From Gnetum montanum (Eukaryota; Streptophyta; Gnetopsida; Gnetales; Gnetaceae), in assembly GCA_015680685.1 (NCBI GenBank), contig MNCI01034664.1, positions 1,257,948-1,321,947 on the forward strand: a stretch of DNA of 64,000 bases, given 5' to 3'. Below, in pieces: positions 43,121 through 55,319 of this stretch. A model generated the notes under the pieces. It searched no databases and was not told the DNA's origin. It was given only the letters and a program-made list of their open reading frames with translations. A program made the translations under genes and the position numbers. Each line of letters begins with the position of its first letter. Position 1 is the first letter of the stretch.

Positions 43121-43138
43121 TAGCACCGTTGCTGGGGA
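43121..43138 (+). other. tRNA-Asp-type primer binding site
   Basis: TAGCACCGTTGCTGGGGA, one base after the LTR. It differs at three positions from TGGCGCCGTTGCCGGGGA, the complement of the plant tRNA-Asp 3' end, all of the G-to-A or C-to-T kind expected from cytosine deamination. Confidence 0.8.
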
Positions 43139-43243
43139 CTTAGTTGTTTGTGCACTACATAGTCGTTGGAATGTTAGAACGAACCCTTAGGATTAATCAA
43201 AAAAAGATGAGACAATAGTGCATTGCACACCGAACAAAACAAG

Positions 43244-43905
43244 ATGTCTTCTTCTTTGCATAAGAGCACTTCACCACCTAGGACTAACACAAGAGGCAGT
43301 CGGCGGCATAATACACATAACCAGGATCCGCCAGTTCCTCAATAGTTTCGTGTGGTATATACTCATCTCGATGAGTATGTACCCGATTTCACCTTTATTC
43401 TCCACCAAGACGAACAACTGCGTTGAAGAGACTTGGAGGGTAACATAGTGTTGCCTCCAAACTGATCAGTTCCCAACATGCTCCTTCATGCTCTCACACG
43501 AATAGGCATGCCACTTTTATACGCAGAATACATTGCACACGATCATGACTCAAGAGACTATCATCCCATAGAAGCGCAACGTCAAAGGAACTTGCGACAG
43601 GAGAGATACCATACATCTTTGAAGGGTAAATGGCCCCATGATGCTCCACACGTTTTGAGTAAAATTAAGGATGGTGAACATGCTTCAACAGGTTTCCCAC
43701 GAAACAATGTTCCTCCTCTTGACATTGGTCAGGAGGTGGTGTATCAAAACCTCCACTTCACTATTCACAACCCTGGTTCTGATACCCATGAACACGAAGT
43801 GTTCAACAAAGGAACACGAACACACGATAAGGGCGAACGTTTTGATCGTGATCATGATCGAGGCTGAGACCACGAAGAAAAGGTAGGAAACATCGTCATG
43901 GCGAT
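43244..43905 (+). pseudogene. Gypsy gag, 5' part (outer element)
   Basis: Begins MSSSLHKSTSPPRTNTRGSR and continues with TAG/TGA stops through VYTHLDEYVPDFTFILHQDE and LYAEYIAHDHDSRDYHPIEA. It is broken at 43905 by the inner element and continues at 52495. The N-terminal gag of Tat/Athila-type elements is poorly conserved, so assignment is by position between primer site and gag core. Confidence 0.6.
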
Positions 43906-44709
43906 TGATGAGTGGCAAGGTACCCCTACACTCAACCATATGAATACGAGCATTACACGCGCGATCCGATCGAACTCCACAGACAGACTAGTTGTGGCAT
44001 CTAGACAGTTAGCCTTAGGTCACAGTTCGTTGTCTTCCCACCTGGACTAGTATTAGCTTTGTCACGTATGGTTTAGTACAAAGTGAGGTGTATGATGTGT
44101 TTTCTAATCTAATGCTACTCCTGAAGGTAATGGAAGATAATATTAACTAAGCTAAGAGAGAAGGGTGAGAGAGCATCTAAGCTAGCCTAAGTGCGATGAG
44201 CATCTGTTCCTTGATTATCCGTACACACCTTGGACTTCCTGCACGACTACCACTAGGATTACCAAGCGCAGATACTAGGTACGCTACTGGGTTACCAAGT
44301 AATCACACTTAAGTGCTTGTAATCAAGTCGTACTCATTCTGTGTTTTAACATGAGTTTAAGGGTGAGAGAGATTAATTAGGAAAGCAGCAGTAAATAACA
44401 AATAAATAAATAATTAATCTAAGTGAATGCTGCAATGATGAAGTAATCTCGATCTTTATTGCTGGTCATGTGTGTGTCCAAGTACGTCACACTTGAATAA
44501 AGGATGTCGTACAATTACAATCACCACACTGCGAGCATGCACTGGGAGGAAAAAGGGTTGAGAGAAAGAAATTAAAACACTTAAACTAAAATTGACTTAC
44601 TTCCTACTTCCGATTACTGACTCATATGTCTACCTCTTATTTATAGATGAGGAGATAGGCTGCGATATCACGTATGCGATATTGCGGTCGCCCAAATGAT
44701 GACTCATCA
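43906..44709 (-). repeat. 3' LTR of inner element
   Basis: 804 bp. It has only two GCGATATC-type motifs near its U3 end (44661-44690), whereas its partner has four. Confidence 0.9.
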
Positions 44710-44730
44710 TACCCCCACGACTGAATGAAA
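44710..44730 (-). other. Polypurine tract of inner element
   Basis: On the minus strand CATTCAGTCGTGGGGGTA directly precedes the LTR. The outer element has CATTCAGTCATGGGGGTA at the same place (58070-58087). Confidence 0.7.
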
Positions 44731-44797
44731 ACTCGTCCTTAAGTTACAGTGATTACACAGTGGATAGGTATCAAATTATTGGATAGTGGAAATGGGT

Positions 44798-47640
44798 TTA
44801 TGCTGTAGTGTGGAATGAAAACAAAACAAAGACAGAACACAAAGAATATGCTACAACTACAAAATTTGTGGAACTCATGTAGTTCCTGGTGGCGGTGGCT
44901 CCTCCATTGGTGCTTTTCCTTTGTCTTGTGCTCCAGGTTTTGAGATTTGATGGCGTTGGAGTATGGCCTGGAGCTTCTCCTCCTTGGTTTGGGGATCCTG
45001 TGTTGTCCATGCTAATGTTCTGATGTTTGATGGAGTCTACACCTCCCATGGGCAGGGTAGTTGCGGAAACATTTGATTGGCCTTGACATACCAAGTCGCA
45101 AACACCCAATGTTCCTCTTCGTAGGCTCTGGCTTTATCTTTGTATTCTTAGAAATTTGCAAGCTGTCGAGCTAGATCTTTTGTGACACCTTTTTGGCCTT
45201 GGTAGCTTGCTTTTACCACCTCAAGTTCAGAATTTGTCATCTCTAATTTTTCCAATAACTTCTTGTGTTCTGCAAATTATGCTTCGTATTTGACATAGGT
45301 GGTAGCTACCTGTTGCTTGAGCTCTATTCTCGGGCACCCTACTATTAACATGGCAAAGTTGGCATATTGTAGGTTTGCCAACTCCATGTATTCTGTTAGA
45401 TCCTGAATCTGTAGGTCCTGGTTCTTAACTTCCGCTTGGTGGACAAAGGCATATGTGTCCAATATGGCCCGCCAGTCAGTGTGTTGAGTACTGATAGCAT
45501 TGATATGGGGCCTTGGCCATATGGATCTCCTTCTCAAGGATCTGTTTGTACATCCCCACCTAGTCTCGAAAGTGCTCCTTTAGCTTTTCATGCCGTTTAG
45601 CCTCATTTTTTCATACGCTAATTTCGATAGCTGAATTTTGGCGAATAGCATGTACCTCCTCCATTGAGAGGGTTCGATTCTCCCTGGATAAATGGCTCAT
45701 GTCTTGGTTGACCCGGATAAATTGTTCTCGCAATTGATGGAAGTGTTCCTCGGGAACATTCTTTTGCTTCTCCACAGTGGTCAACCGAAGTTTGTCGGCA
45801 ACAAGCTGTTTATTTTCCTCCTGTAAGGCATTGAGTGCTTTGAGATGCACATGAGTTTGTGCCTATGCTGCAAAGGCATCCCAAAAAACCTTCTCTTTTT
45901 CTTTAGCCACCTTTTTATTCTCCGTTAGTAGCTTGGTTAGTTGCTCAGTTCTGAAGCTGTCAAGCTGGTCTGCAGGAACAAATTGTAAAGGATCCCGCTA
46001 TGCTGCTTGTAGGGCCACGAGCTGCTCTTGTAATTTCTGCACCTCTACTTCAGCATGCTCAGCCCTCACTTCTATTAAAACCAGCTTACCCTTTGTGGAA
46101 ATGAGGTCTGATTGAATTGTTGTAACATCTTGAGGGATGTTAAACAAAGATGTCATTATTTATCCTGTTTGTAGCAATCGATCAAGTGCATCCTCATGTT
46201 CCGCAGGAGTCATTGAGGTTCCAGCCAAAGTTTGAGCATCTCGTGCTCCTATGAGATCTGCCGATGGCACAACAAGTACATTGAATGATTCTTTGATGTG
46301 GTCTATGACCACTTCTGCAGCTCTTGTGGCATCCTGGTGTTGCATGACCACCATAGTGGCCCTTTCACCAGTTTCTAATTTCACTTGGAAAGATGCTGCA
46401 TTTCTTGAGATCTGTTGTGACCAAGTACTTTCCCCTCCTCCTATATGAATAGACATTTCGTCCCTTGTGTAATCTAAAGAAATTATGGGTTGTATGACAT
46501 CATCAATGATGTGGAAGAGATTTGCATCATCATGACATCCCTAACTGACCATCTCAGTGATGGCCCTGAGATGGCTCATTGACGGTCTGTAGTCTTGCGG
46601 TGGCGATGGCTGATCCTGGCCTGTTCTTGGAGGTTGGCTGGGTCCTACAAGTTGAGTTGCAGTTGGTCCAGCCATCTGTTCTTCTTCTTCTTTTGGTCCC
46701 AGTGTCTCACCAGTGATTTTCCTTACGGTTGGTGGCTTTAATAGTTTTGTATATGAAGCATTTTGGGCTTTTTGGAGGACATCGTTGGTGTACCCCCTGA
46801 TACCAGCACGTCGGCAAAGCTTTCTGATAAGACAAGGGAAGGGCAAAACCATCTTCCCTGTCTTCCGTTCCTTGAACTGCCTCAGGATCTCTGTTAAGTA
46901 TAGATGGGACAGGTTAGCATTAACCTTTCCCATCAGGACTGCACATCCTCTTGTTGCATATGTTGATATTCTTTTAAGCCCTTTGTGGGGAAGAGGTGAT
47001 AAGTTCCAATTTTAAAGTAGATCCTCTCCTCTGTTTTCAACTCACCAAATGTCTTATCTCTGTCATACGCCCTTTTCAACCAATCCCGTCGCACATTGGG
47101 ATCTAAATGGGTGGATAACTGAGCAACCTTGGGCCCTGAATTTAGAAGGTTTAATACTTTCGAAATGGGTTGTGCGGAGAAATCGACTGTCACACCACAA
47201 ATATTGATGGTGGTGCCTTGCTCCCTATTGTGCCAGAATTGGTACGTCTCCCCTAGGTACCAGGCACCGCTTTCAGAGAGGGTAGGCCATAAGGGAGATC
47301 CTTTGAGGTGATCCCTAATAGCCTCAGGAGCAAACTCTGTAAAATATTCAAAGTTTATTTCCACAATCACCGTAGCAAATGTGGACTTTTCGTGGATGGC
47401 TTGAACACAATCTTGGGGCAACGTGAGATGTTATCCTTGTTCAGGCGTTGCAGTAGCTCCTCGTTCTGCCTGCCCGAACTGTATGGTAGGAGGGTCTTCT
47501 TAATGAATACTGAATGATTATTTCTCTTGTTCTACATGTTGTCCAGCAGGATCTTGTCTTCCACCTCTCCTAGGTTGTTTGCTTCCACCTTGAGCAAGAC
47601 CTTCCTTTTGGCCACGTTTCGGGGCCATCTGCAATCACAC
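44798..47640 (-). pseudogene. Coiled-coil ORF resembling plant transposon protein family (inner element)
   Basis: Begins near 47630 with MAPKRGQKEGLAQGG, then, after stops, 47421-46933 (EINFEYFTEFAPEAIRDHLK, FWHNREQGTTINICGVTVDF, DWLKRAYDRDKTFGELKTEE) and 46933-46541 (NLSHLYLTEILRQFKERKTG, LPFPCLIRKLCRRAGIRGYT). This layout (strand-rich part, then a helical part ending FPxLIxxLCxRAG) resembles Transposase_32 of plants, from memory. It is followed by Gln/Glu-rich coiled coils (46456-46160, 45850-45611, 45537-45277) and a Thr/Ser-rich tail. It replaces pol. No catalytic residues are visible. The role in the element is unknown; an RNA or particle-binding protein is possible. Confidence 0.6.
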
Positions 47641-48124
47641 GGGGCCAAGTGTTAGTAAGGTTGTTTTTGAAGTTAAGTTATACCTTACTGCTTGCCTTAA
47701 TTAATTAATTTGTTTTATCTCCGTGTGACATTGCCCGAAAGATTGTAATAATGAGTCCATTTTACTTAGGGGTTTCCCATTGTAATTTCCCGGTGTACCT
47801 AAAGGGGTTGAATGATTTTTTTTTTTTGCACAATTATTCTAAATGTTATAGCTAATTACCCTAGATAATGTCCTTTGGGCAATGATAAATTCCAAAAAGT
47901 TAGGTGCTATTCGACAGGTGTCCCTCCCCCACGACTAAGCTGAACACTCCAGGTTCAAGCAGGTTCAGATAGAATTAAAATTGGAGTACCAGCAAGCGAG
48001 ATATGGATATGAAAGCAAGGGTCACACAATGGCAAGTCGTAGAGAAAAAATTTGAAAACTCCCCCACGTGAATTGTNNNNNNNNNNNNNNNNNNNNNNNN
48101 NNNNNNNNNNNNNNNNNNNNNNNN
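47641..48124. other. Non-coding leader with 48-N assembly gap
   Basis: AT-rich sequence between the coiled-coil ORF and the LTR-promoter-like block. N run at 48077-48124, with GGGGG at its right edge. A purine tract TCGTGGGGGAGGGA (minus strand, about 47922-47937) resembles the polypurine tracts of this family. Confidence 0.6.
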
Positions 48125-48210
48125 GGGGGTCGCCTATTTATAGGTTTATAGGACGTGATATCGCGTACGATACATCATGTACGTGATATCGCAGCCTAAT
48201 CGATGTTTTA
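48125..48210 (-). promoter_or_regulatory. Orphan LTR-promoter block inside inner element
   Basis: On the minus strand two GCGATATCACGT-type palindromes and the related TACATGATGTATCGTACGCG are followed by CCTATAAATAGGCGACC. This is the same arrangement as in the true LTRs. It lies about 570 bp upstream of the coiled-coil ORF and could be its promoter or the trace of a third LTR cut by the gap. Confidence 0.6.
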
Positions 48211-49700
48211 GGCCCGAGGGAAAAAACCAAATTTTTAGGGTTTTTTGGAAAATAAAATATGAAAGCAAGGACATGTGGCACATGTTAAAGGTTGCTAGGG
48301 TAATTCCATTAATTTGAAAGGCACAATTAATTATGATGGTGTGGATTTTATCACTAAGGACCTTGGATGGGAGAAAAAAGTTATGTAATGGTACATAGGA
48401 ACGTTGGAATTCAGAGGGGTATTAATAATAGGGAAAGAATGTTATGAAAAATAAGTTGAGGGTAAGATATGGTAGGTGTGAGCTGTGTCATAAGCGAAGA
48501 TTACAAAAGATTACACAAGTGGGTCCTCCCCAAAGCAGGTTTCAACCTATAATGCCCTTATGTAACCACACTTAAAGTGTCTGTGGGCACTAGAAGGGTT
48601 AAATATAATCCGCATTGATTCCACAAAACACACACATGTAAATATCATCGGAATGAGGTAAGAATTCTATGTTACACACAACACGAACTACAATTACATG
48701 AATAGTGAGATGAGATGAACTATAGAAAGGGATTGTAGAGATTGGGACATGAGGTGACTGACCCATGGCACAGTGAATCTTGCATGTAAAGCATGATTAA
48801 GGTGTCATTAACCTGTCGTTCCAAGATCAAGACCAAGTCCATTCCTCTAATTAGTGACATCGCATCGTTTCATCCCATGATGAGCAACTATGAGAGTACC
48901 ATAACAACAAGGCGTACAATCACTTGGTGTTTTGTTCAAGGGAGGAGTGATTTTTGTTTTATGGCACTTTGTTTTTTTTTTATGATCGCTAAATCCAAAG
49001 AATCCGCTAACCTTCAGGAATGGGTGCATGTCTTTCCAGTGGAACCCCCTAGACAACATTGGAGTTTTGAGTGCCCTTTTGATTACTCTTATTCCCATTT
49101 TTCATTAGATCTACAAGGATCTTAGTACAACCATGTTGCATGATAACTCCCATAGATGTCACCAAAGAGAATCCTCAAGTCCCCTTGATGTCACACCCTA
49201 ATCATTCCCTCTTGATCCATCCTTCTTCATTCTGGGTACAATGAACACAAAATTAATTTTAAATTTTAAGTTTTAAGAATTTCAAGAATATCACTATACC
49301 CTCGAACAAAACCTCTTATTTGTAGAGTGGACGAGTGGGTGTAGACTCGATAACATAGAACACACCTCAACCAACGATCCACATGAGTGTTTTATTAGTA
49401 GACGAGATTACTTGTAAAAAGATAAAAATATCAAAAAGACAAAAAGATAAAACAAGAAGTTGGAAAATGAAAAAGTGGAAAACAAAAATTGAAAAATTAA
49501 AGAAAATGAAAAATATTTATTAATCCTGCTTGTTATTAAAATGGGGGATATCCCCCATAACTAAACGGTTAAGGATGGCAAGGATTAATAAATGGAAGAT
49601 GAGGATCCTTGCATGTTGGAAATACCGGAACTTGGTCATACCTACCCCATTGGGGTTCATACAATTGATTATAGTAAGCATAGTAGGGAAATTTGTAAGA
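48211..49700 (-). other. Non-coding part of inner element
   Basis: No supported gene. A stretch near 48520-48560 (GTGGGTCCTCCCCAAAGCAG) matches, inverted, 57320-57345 in the 3' non-coding part of the outer element. This tract is therefore homologous to the pre-LTR region of that family. Confidence 0.55.
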
Positions 49701-51060
49701 TGTGTTTCTTAGGTAAGGAGTTGACCCACTATGATGTTTGTGACCAGAAGATGGTATGCAAGGATTGGGTTGTCGCTCTCCATTTTTGTGTTCATTGGGC
49801 TGTATGATTGTTGGAGTGTTAATTGGTGGCCTTGATGAAGTAACATGAGGCGTTGGGTTCGAAGATAAGGGTGCACCACAGTGTTGGACTTGTGCTGAGT
49901 TGGAGGATGCAGTGGCCTTGGAATTGTGTTGTCCCTTCTTACGGTCATGTTTAAAGAAGGAATGATTTGGATGTTGGGGAGGCCTTTCACTGTTGTTAGC
50001 AATAGTGGCACAAGTATCATTCGTGGGTTGTTGCTATGGTGAAGACACCGTAAGAACAATTGGTGGCAACGTAGAAAGCGGGAAAGTATGAGAATGTTGA
50101 AAATTAGGAGAAGTGTAAGGTGCACAAGGAGGTGGTTGTGTTGAGGACGTGGGTTGATAGTATTGAGGAGAATGGTAGTGTGGTGAGATGGAGTATGTTG
50201 ACCCAATTGGAGAAACAAGATGTTGAACTAGGTAAGTGTTTAGATTCGGATGATACGAAGGATGTCTCCAGTTTAGGGGTGGCTTCCCCCAAAACTGGGA
50301 TTATTGTCACTGTGATCAAACATAGTATCTCTATACGAACTCTGGATGTAATGTGCTTCCCCAATGCTCATATAAATGTAACAATATTTGGCATTGGCCC
50401 TTGGGATGATCGTACAGGCATATGTTGCATTCATACGTATGATTGGCAGTTGAGCTCTTATTTTCCTTATCCCTTCTTTTCGAGTGTCTATTGGTACTTT
50501 TTCCTACTTCTCGGGTTGTCAAAATTCTATCTCCAATAATATCGATATATTCTCCACACTTTTTATACATCCATTCCAACATCTTATTAATCTTTGCCTC
50601 GACTTCTTCTAGTGATTGTTGTGTTGGCAAAGATGGTTTTTCCCCCTTGAGATTGGTTGATTTCTCCTTTTTATGATCATGGACCTTTGTTAAGTTGAGA
50701 TTTTGGTCTTTTTGATGTTTTTCAACACTCTCCCATCTAGCCATTTCTCCTTCTTCTTTTGCTACCCGCTTAATAAGCTCTTGCATTTGATGGGTTCATA
50801 GTTCGTATAGTTGACCTTGGGCATACATCCCTAGGGTCTCTCTTATTTCATCACAAAACCCATCAATGATATGATACATTAGCCTTTCCTCAGAAAACCC
50901 ATGGCCTGGACAGTTGTTTAATAGTGCATAATATCTTTCTAAGGCCATATCCAAGGGTTCATGTTGTGCTTGTTTCCACCCTTGGATTTGTTTCCTCAAG
51001 GCTGACACTCTTGCGTAGGTTTGATATCTTTTGCTAAAGAGTTCTACCATTGTTGGCCAA
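49700..51060 (-). pseudogene. Gypsy gag (inner element)
   Basis: 51050-50796 reads VELFSKRYQTYARVSALRKQ, IQGWKQAQHEPLDMALERYY and CPGHGFSEERLMYHIIDGFC. 50786-50331 reads KINKMLEWMYKKCGEYIDII and the zinc-like motif CNICLYDHPKGQCQ. These align with the outer gag at 52988-53329 and 53650-53690. Gag forms the particle that packages element RNA. Beyond the zinc motif the sequence becomes His/Pro/Gln-rich with stops. Confidence 0.8.
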
Positions 51061-51642
51061 TGTCGTATTGAATTGGTTTTAACGATCTATACCATACTTT
51101 TGCTTGGCCAATGAGTGTCATAGGAAAGAGCTTAAGTTTTTGCCAACCATTATCAATGTTGTTCCATGTGTAGGCATTATAGAAGGCTTGTAAATGTTGT
51201 TGTGAATCTAAGTCATAGCCTCCAGAAAAATTGGAAAAGTTGTTTAAATCGAGCCTGGGTAGACGACTCTCTTTACGATGCCTACGGGAGATTCAAACAG
51301 CCTCTTGTATTTGCGTCAAGCTTGTAGTGGCCAGTAGGGGTTCATCGTCATTGGGTAAGTTATGCTTTCATGCGTTGGGATGACGTTGCTTCCGTTTATG
51401 TTTATAAGAAATCCCCATCTCGGGTTGTGTACTCCAATCTTCATTGTCATATAATTCGTTGGTTCTCTAATAAACTTCCTCACTAGGTGTGGCATTATTA
51501 TAGTCTTGTAGGAGAGGCATGGTTGTGAAATTGTGTGTGAATTTATATGTAACTTTTTATAATTATTTTTTCATAAAATATATATTGTTAAGTCCTGTAC
51601 AGTGACCTTGTATGATATAGCTAATCTAGATAACTAGCACTG

Positions 51643-51660
51643 TCCCTAACAACGGTGCCA
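51643..51660 (-). other. tRNA-Asp-type primer binding site (inner element)
   Basis: Minus strand TGGCACCGTTGTTAGGGA, one base from the 5' LTR. It has three differences from the tRNA-Asp complement. Confidence 0.8.
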
Positions 51661-51661
51661 A

Positions 51662-52494
51662 TGATGAATGGCGAGGTACCCCTACACTCAACCATATGAA
51701 TATGAGCATTACATGCGCGATTCGGTTGAACTCTGTAGACGGACTAGTTGTGGCATCTAGACAGTTCGCCTTAGGTTGTAGTTTGTTGTCTTCCCACTTG
51801 GACTAGTATTAGCTTTGTCACGTATGGTTTAGTCCAGAGTGAGGTGTATGATGTGTTTTCTAATCTAATGCTACTCCTAAAGGCAATGGAAGATAATATT
51901 AACTAAGCTAAGAGAGAAGGGTGAGAGAGAATCTAAGCTAGCCTAAGTGTGATGAGCATCCATTCCTTGATTATTCGTACACACCTTGGACTTTGTGCAT
52001 GACTACCACTGGGATTACCAAGCGCAGATCCTAGGTACGCTACTGGGTTACCAAGTAATCACACTTAAGTGCTCGTAATGAAGTCATACTCATTCCGTGT
52101 TTTAACATGAGTTTAAGGGTGAGAGAGATTAATTAGGAAAGCAATAAATAACAAATAAATAATTAATTAATCTAAGTGAATTCTGTAATGATGAAGTAAT
52201 CTCGATCTTTATTGCTGGTCATGTGCATGTCCAAGTACTTCACACTCGAATAAAGGATGTCATACAATTACAATCACCACACTGCGGGCATACACTGAGA
52301 GGAAAAAGGGTTGAGAGAAAGAAATTAAAACACTTAAAAAAAATTGACTTACTTCCTACTTCCGATTACTGACTCATCTATCTACCTCTTATTTTCAGAT
52401 GAGGAGATAGGCTGCGATATCGCGTATGCGATATCATGGTTGGGCTACGATATTGAGAATGTGATATCACGGTTGCCCAAATGACAACTCATCA
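51662..52494 (-). repeat. 5' LTR of inner element
   Basis: 833 bp, TGATGA...TCATCA in either sense. It is 29 bp longer than its partner because an extra unit with GATATTG/GATATCAC palindromes (about 52440-52470) is present. Confidence 0.9.
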
Positions 52495-53791
52495 ACGATG
52501 GTTTTCCTTCTTCTTCACCTTCATCATCATCTTCACCCTCTCCTTCAGTGAGGATAAGGGAAAACGAAGTGAAAGTTTTCAATGAGACAGTCAAGAATGA
52601 GGACCAGGGCACTCTAAAGAATCAAGGCATAGAAGAAGGGAGAGTAGGGAACCGTGTAGACACCATAGACGCTATGAACGAGACAATCACAAAGAACCCC
52701 TACTTGCAACTAGAAGCATGCTAGATATAACGGAGGCTGTAAGAGTTCGAACAAGGCACCAAAAGGATAGTAGGATCAAGAGGTTAGACATGAACAACAT
52801 CCCACAATTTGAAGGGGGATACAATGCTAATCCTCAAAATCATTTACAGGCATTCCACGATGCATGTGCCTTGCAAAACATAGAAAATGAATGGCAAAAA
52901 CTGAAGTTGTTCCCAAGGACACTAGTGAAAGAAGCTGAAAGATGGTACTGGTCCTTAGAACTGGAATCCATTTGGAGGTAGAGTACAATGTTAGAACTCT
53001 TCAATGATAAGTACCAAACGTACTCCCGAGTGTCTAACATGCGAAAGAAAATCCAAGGATGGAAGCAAGGAAATCATGAACCCTTGGATGCTGCCATGGG
53101 TCACTATTATGCACTGTTACATCATTGCCCTGGCCATGGTTATTTGCAGTGGGTTCAACTACGCCATCTCGTGGATGGACTTAGGCATGAAACAAGAAGA
53201 ACCCTTGGGACATATGCCCAAGGAAGGTTATCGGAGCTTAGGTCTCATCAAATTCATAGACTACTAGAGAAAGTTTCCAAAGAAGAAGATGAGCTATGGA
53301 AGAGAGAAAGTGTGGAAGAATACAACTGAGATCCTTCCCTCCAAAAAAGGGGAGTAAGATTTTGTCAGGAGGAAGAAGACTCACCACTCGAAGAGATGGT
53401 GAAGAGGAAAACTTTGCCCCTCTAAAAGTTAACATCAGAAGTATCGACAAACGTAGATCAAATGTGGGACTCCTTGGATAGTAGGTTTGAAACTGTTCTT
53501 AAAATTGTAGAGGAGTCTAGGGAGCGAGGTAGTGACCATGACAAAAAGAAAAAGAGAGAAGTGGAAAATGCATGTAACAAGGGTAAGGGAAAAATGGCCA
53601 TCACAGAAGAGGTTGTGGATTTAGACATAGACAATGATAGTGGATGCGAGATATGCCAATACGACCATCCTAAGGGATGTTGCCCAGTGATCTCACATCT
53701 ACAAGAGTCTGGGGTGTATGCACTCAATCCACGACTAAATAAACGGCAAGCACCCCAATGGTTACCTTATCCCCAAGGTAACCAAAGGTAG
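52495..53791 (+). pseudogene. Gypsy gag, 3' part (outer element)
   Basis: Resumes the gag broken at 43905. Segments are IPQFEGGYNANPQNHLQAFH, WQKLKLFPRTLVKEAERWYW (retrotransposon gag core), a stop, MLELFNDKYQTYSRVSNMRK, PLDAAMGHYYALLHHCPGHG, RLLEKVSKEEDELWKRES and the zinc-like motif CEICQYDHPKGCCP followed by NPRLNKRQAPQW. Such C-x2-C-x3-H gag motifs are usual in Tat/Athila-type elements. Four or more stops, mostly TAG/TGA. Confidence 0.82.
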
Positions 53792-54700
53792 TTCCACCAA
53801 CCTTCAACATATTATCCAAGTGGAACTCCACCACAACCCGTTGAGCAACATCAATAATGGCAATACCCACAGTCATGGGGGATGCCACTACCAAGGCAAC
53901 AATACCCATACCGGGAACCTGACCCATATGGCTACTACGTGTAGCATCCAATCTCTCCACGTGACTCTATTAGTCACGTTACACCACAACATCACTACCA
54001 AGCCCATGAGTATTATAGAACTCCTTCTCCTAGGGGAGATAACCCACAAATATACTATCCTTCAAATCCATTCGCAACTCTCACACCAATAGCTCCATTA
54101 CCACCCGCTCCAGCAATGCAAGGGGAACTCCCTACTCAACCACAGCAACGCAATGGCATAAGGGCTATAAATCCTCAACCCACTATTGGTTCTGACAACC
54201 ATATGAAGAAAAGACCTTTCTTCAGAACCAATAGTCCAACCAAGCCCTTACAACCACAAGCGGTTGAACATCTGAATGCCTCCCCATCAAATAAAGCTTC
54301 AAAGCTCCCTTCGAACCAAACATCGAGCTCAACACATATGGTTATGTTAACACATGTCGTTACTGACTGGATCAAGGTTGGCCACCTTCCCAGGAAATTC
54401 TCTGATCCTGGAAGCCCTCTAATCTATCTCCAAATCGCTAGGAATGAGCCATGGAAAGCTCTTCTAGATTCAGGCTCTAGAGTCAACTTAATATTGCAAG
54501 AAATGTACAAAGCTTGGAACCTGCCTCCATTGAAGAAGAGAAATATTTTCCTAGAGCTGGCCGACTAGCCCATCACTGTTTCCTTAGGAGTAGTGGAGAA
54601 CATCGTCACCATTGTGTGTGGGTGGTTGTACCTAGCTGATTTCCTAGTGATACAAGTGAATAATGGTAAAGGGGACTTTCCAATAATAATGGGAAGGGTA
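53792..54700 (+). pseudogene. Gag tail and aspartic protease (outer element)
   Basis: A His/Gln/Pro-rich gag tail is followed by MLTHVVTDWIKVGHLPRKFS and the protease core WKALLDSGSRVNLILQEMYK (active-site D-S-G at about 54469-54477), then LPPLKKRNIFLELAD and a stop. The later VTIVCGWLYLADFLV-like region continues the protease with stops. It would cut the gag-pol polyprotein. Confidence 0.75.
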
Positions 54701-55319
54701 TGACTAAGTACTATAGATGCATGCCTAGGAATCCGCGATCTTTCCTTGGAAATATCTAAGGAGAACACTTTTGGAAAGATCAAGAAGAAGAAGGTTCCAT
54801 GCATCGCATACAATGATACAGGGTGCAACTGCATGCAGAGATCATGGGTTGTGCAAAGTTTAGCATTGCCTGCATGCAATTGGTGTGCACAAAACATTAA
54901 CATACAAAAGTGCTTGTATGCAGCAGCCACATGACAAGAAGACACCTAGTGGCTAATAGCTGATCAAGAGAGGAACTCACTAATGTGCATGGAACTAACT
55001 AAGGGAATAACTTATGCTTACATCGAAAGCATAGACGCACTAGAGCAAGTCCGCTGCCAACTTCCAAGCCTTAACCTTGAAAACATCAACTAGGGGAAGT
55101 TGGAAATTCTTGAAAAATTCAAACAAGAGCCCCTAGAATTAAAACCATTGCCCACTGGTCTGGAATATATGATTCTTGAAAATGGAAAATCGGTAATCCT
55201 CAATGCAAGACTTGATTCCAAAAAAAAGGAAGATTGCTGAAAGTAATAAAAAAGTGGTTAAAAGCCTTTTCCTAGTCATATCCCGAATTAACTAGAATAG
55301 ATCCTAGGATATGCCAGCA

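Larger units (their letters stand above)
43906..52494 (-). mobile_element. Inner gypsy-family element (same LTR family, opposite strand)
   Basis: Minus-strand element inserted in the gag of the outer one. LTRs are 43906-44709 (804 bp) and 51662-52494 (833 bp). The flanks GCGAT (43901-43905) and ACGAT (52495-52499) are a 5-bp target duplication with one change. The primer site is at 51660-51643 and the polypurine tract just right of 44709. Gag (51050 to about 49700) belongs to the same family as the outer gag. There is no pol; instead there is a non-coding part, an LTR-promoter-like block (48125-48210) and a coiled-coil ORF (47630-44800). It is therefore a large derivative (LARD-like) or a recombinant. 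Confidence 0.85.

Noticed and set aside
42896-43126. Minus-strand frame of 76 codons repeated at 58647-58871
   Set aside because: It lies wholly inside the two LTR copies. Repetition is due to the LTR pair, not to a gene.
45933-46115. Plus-strand Ser/Cys-rich open frame
   Set aside because: Shadow of the minus-strand coiled-coil ORF of the inner element.
50104-50539. Overlapping open frames on both strands
   Set aside because: The gag zinc-motif region on the minus strand explains the composition; the plus frame is its shadow.
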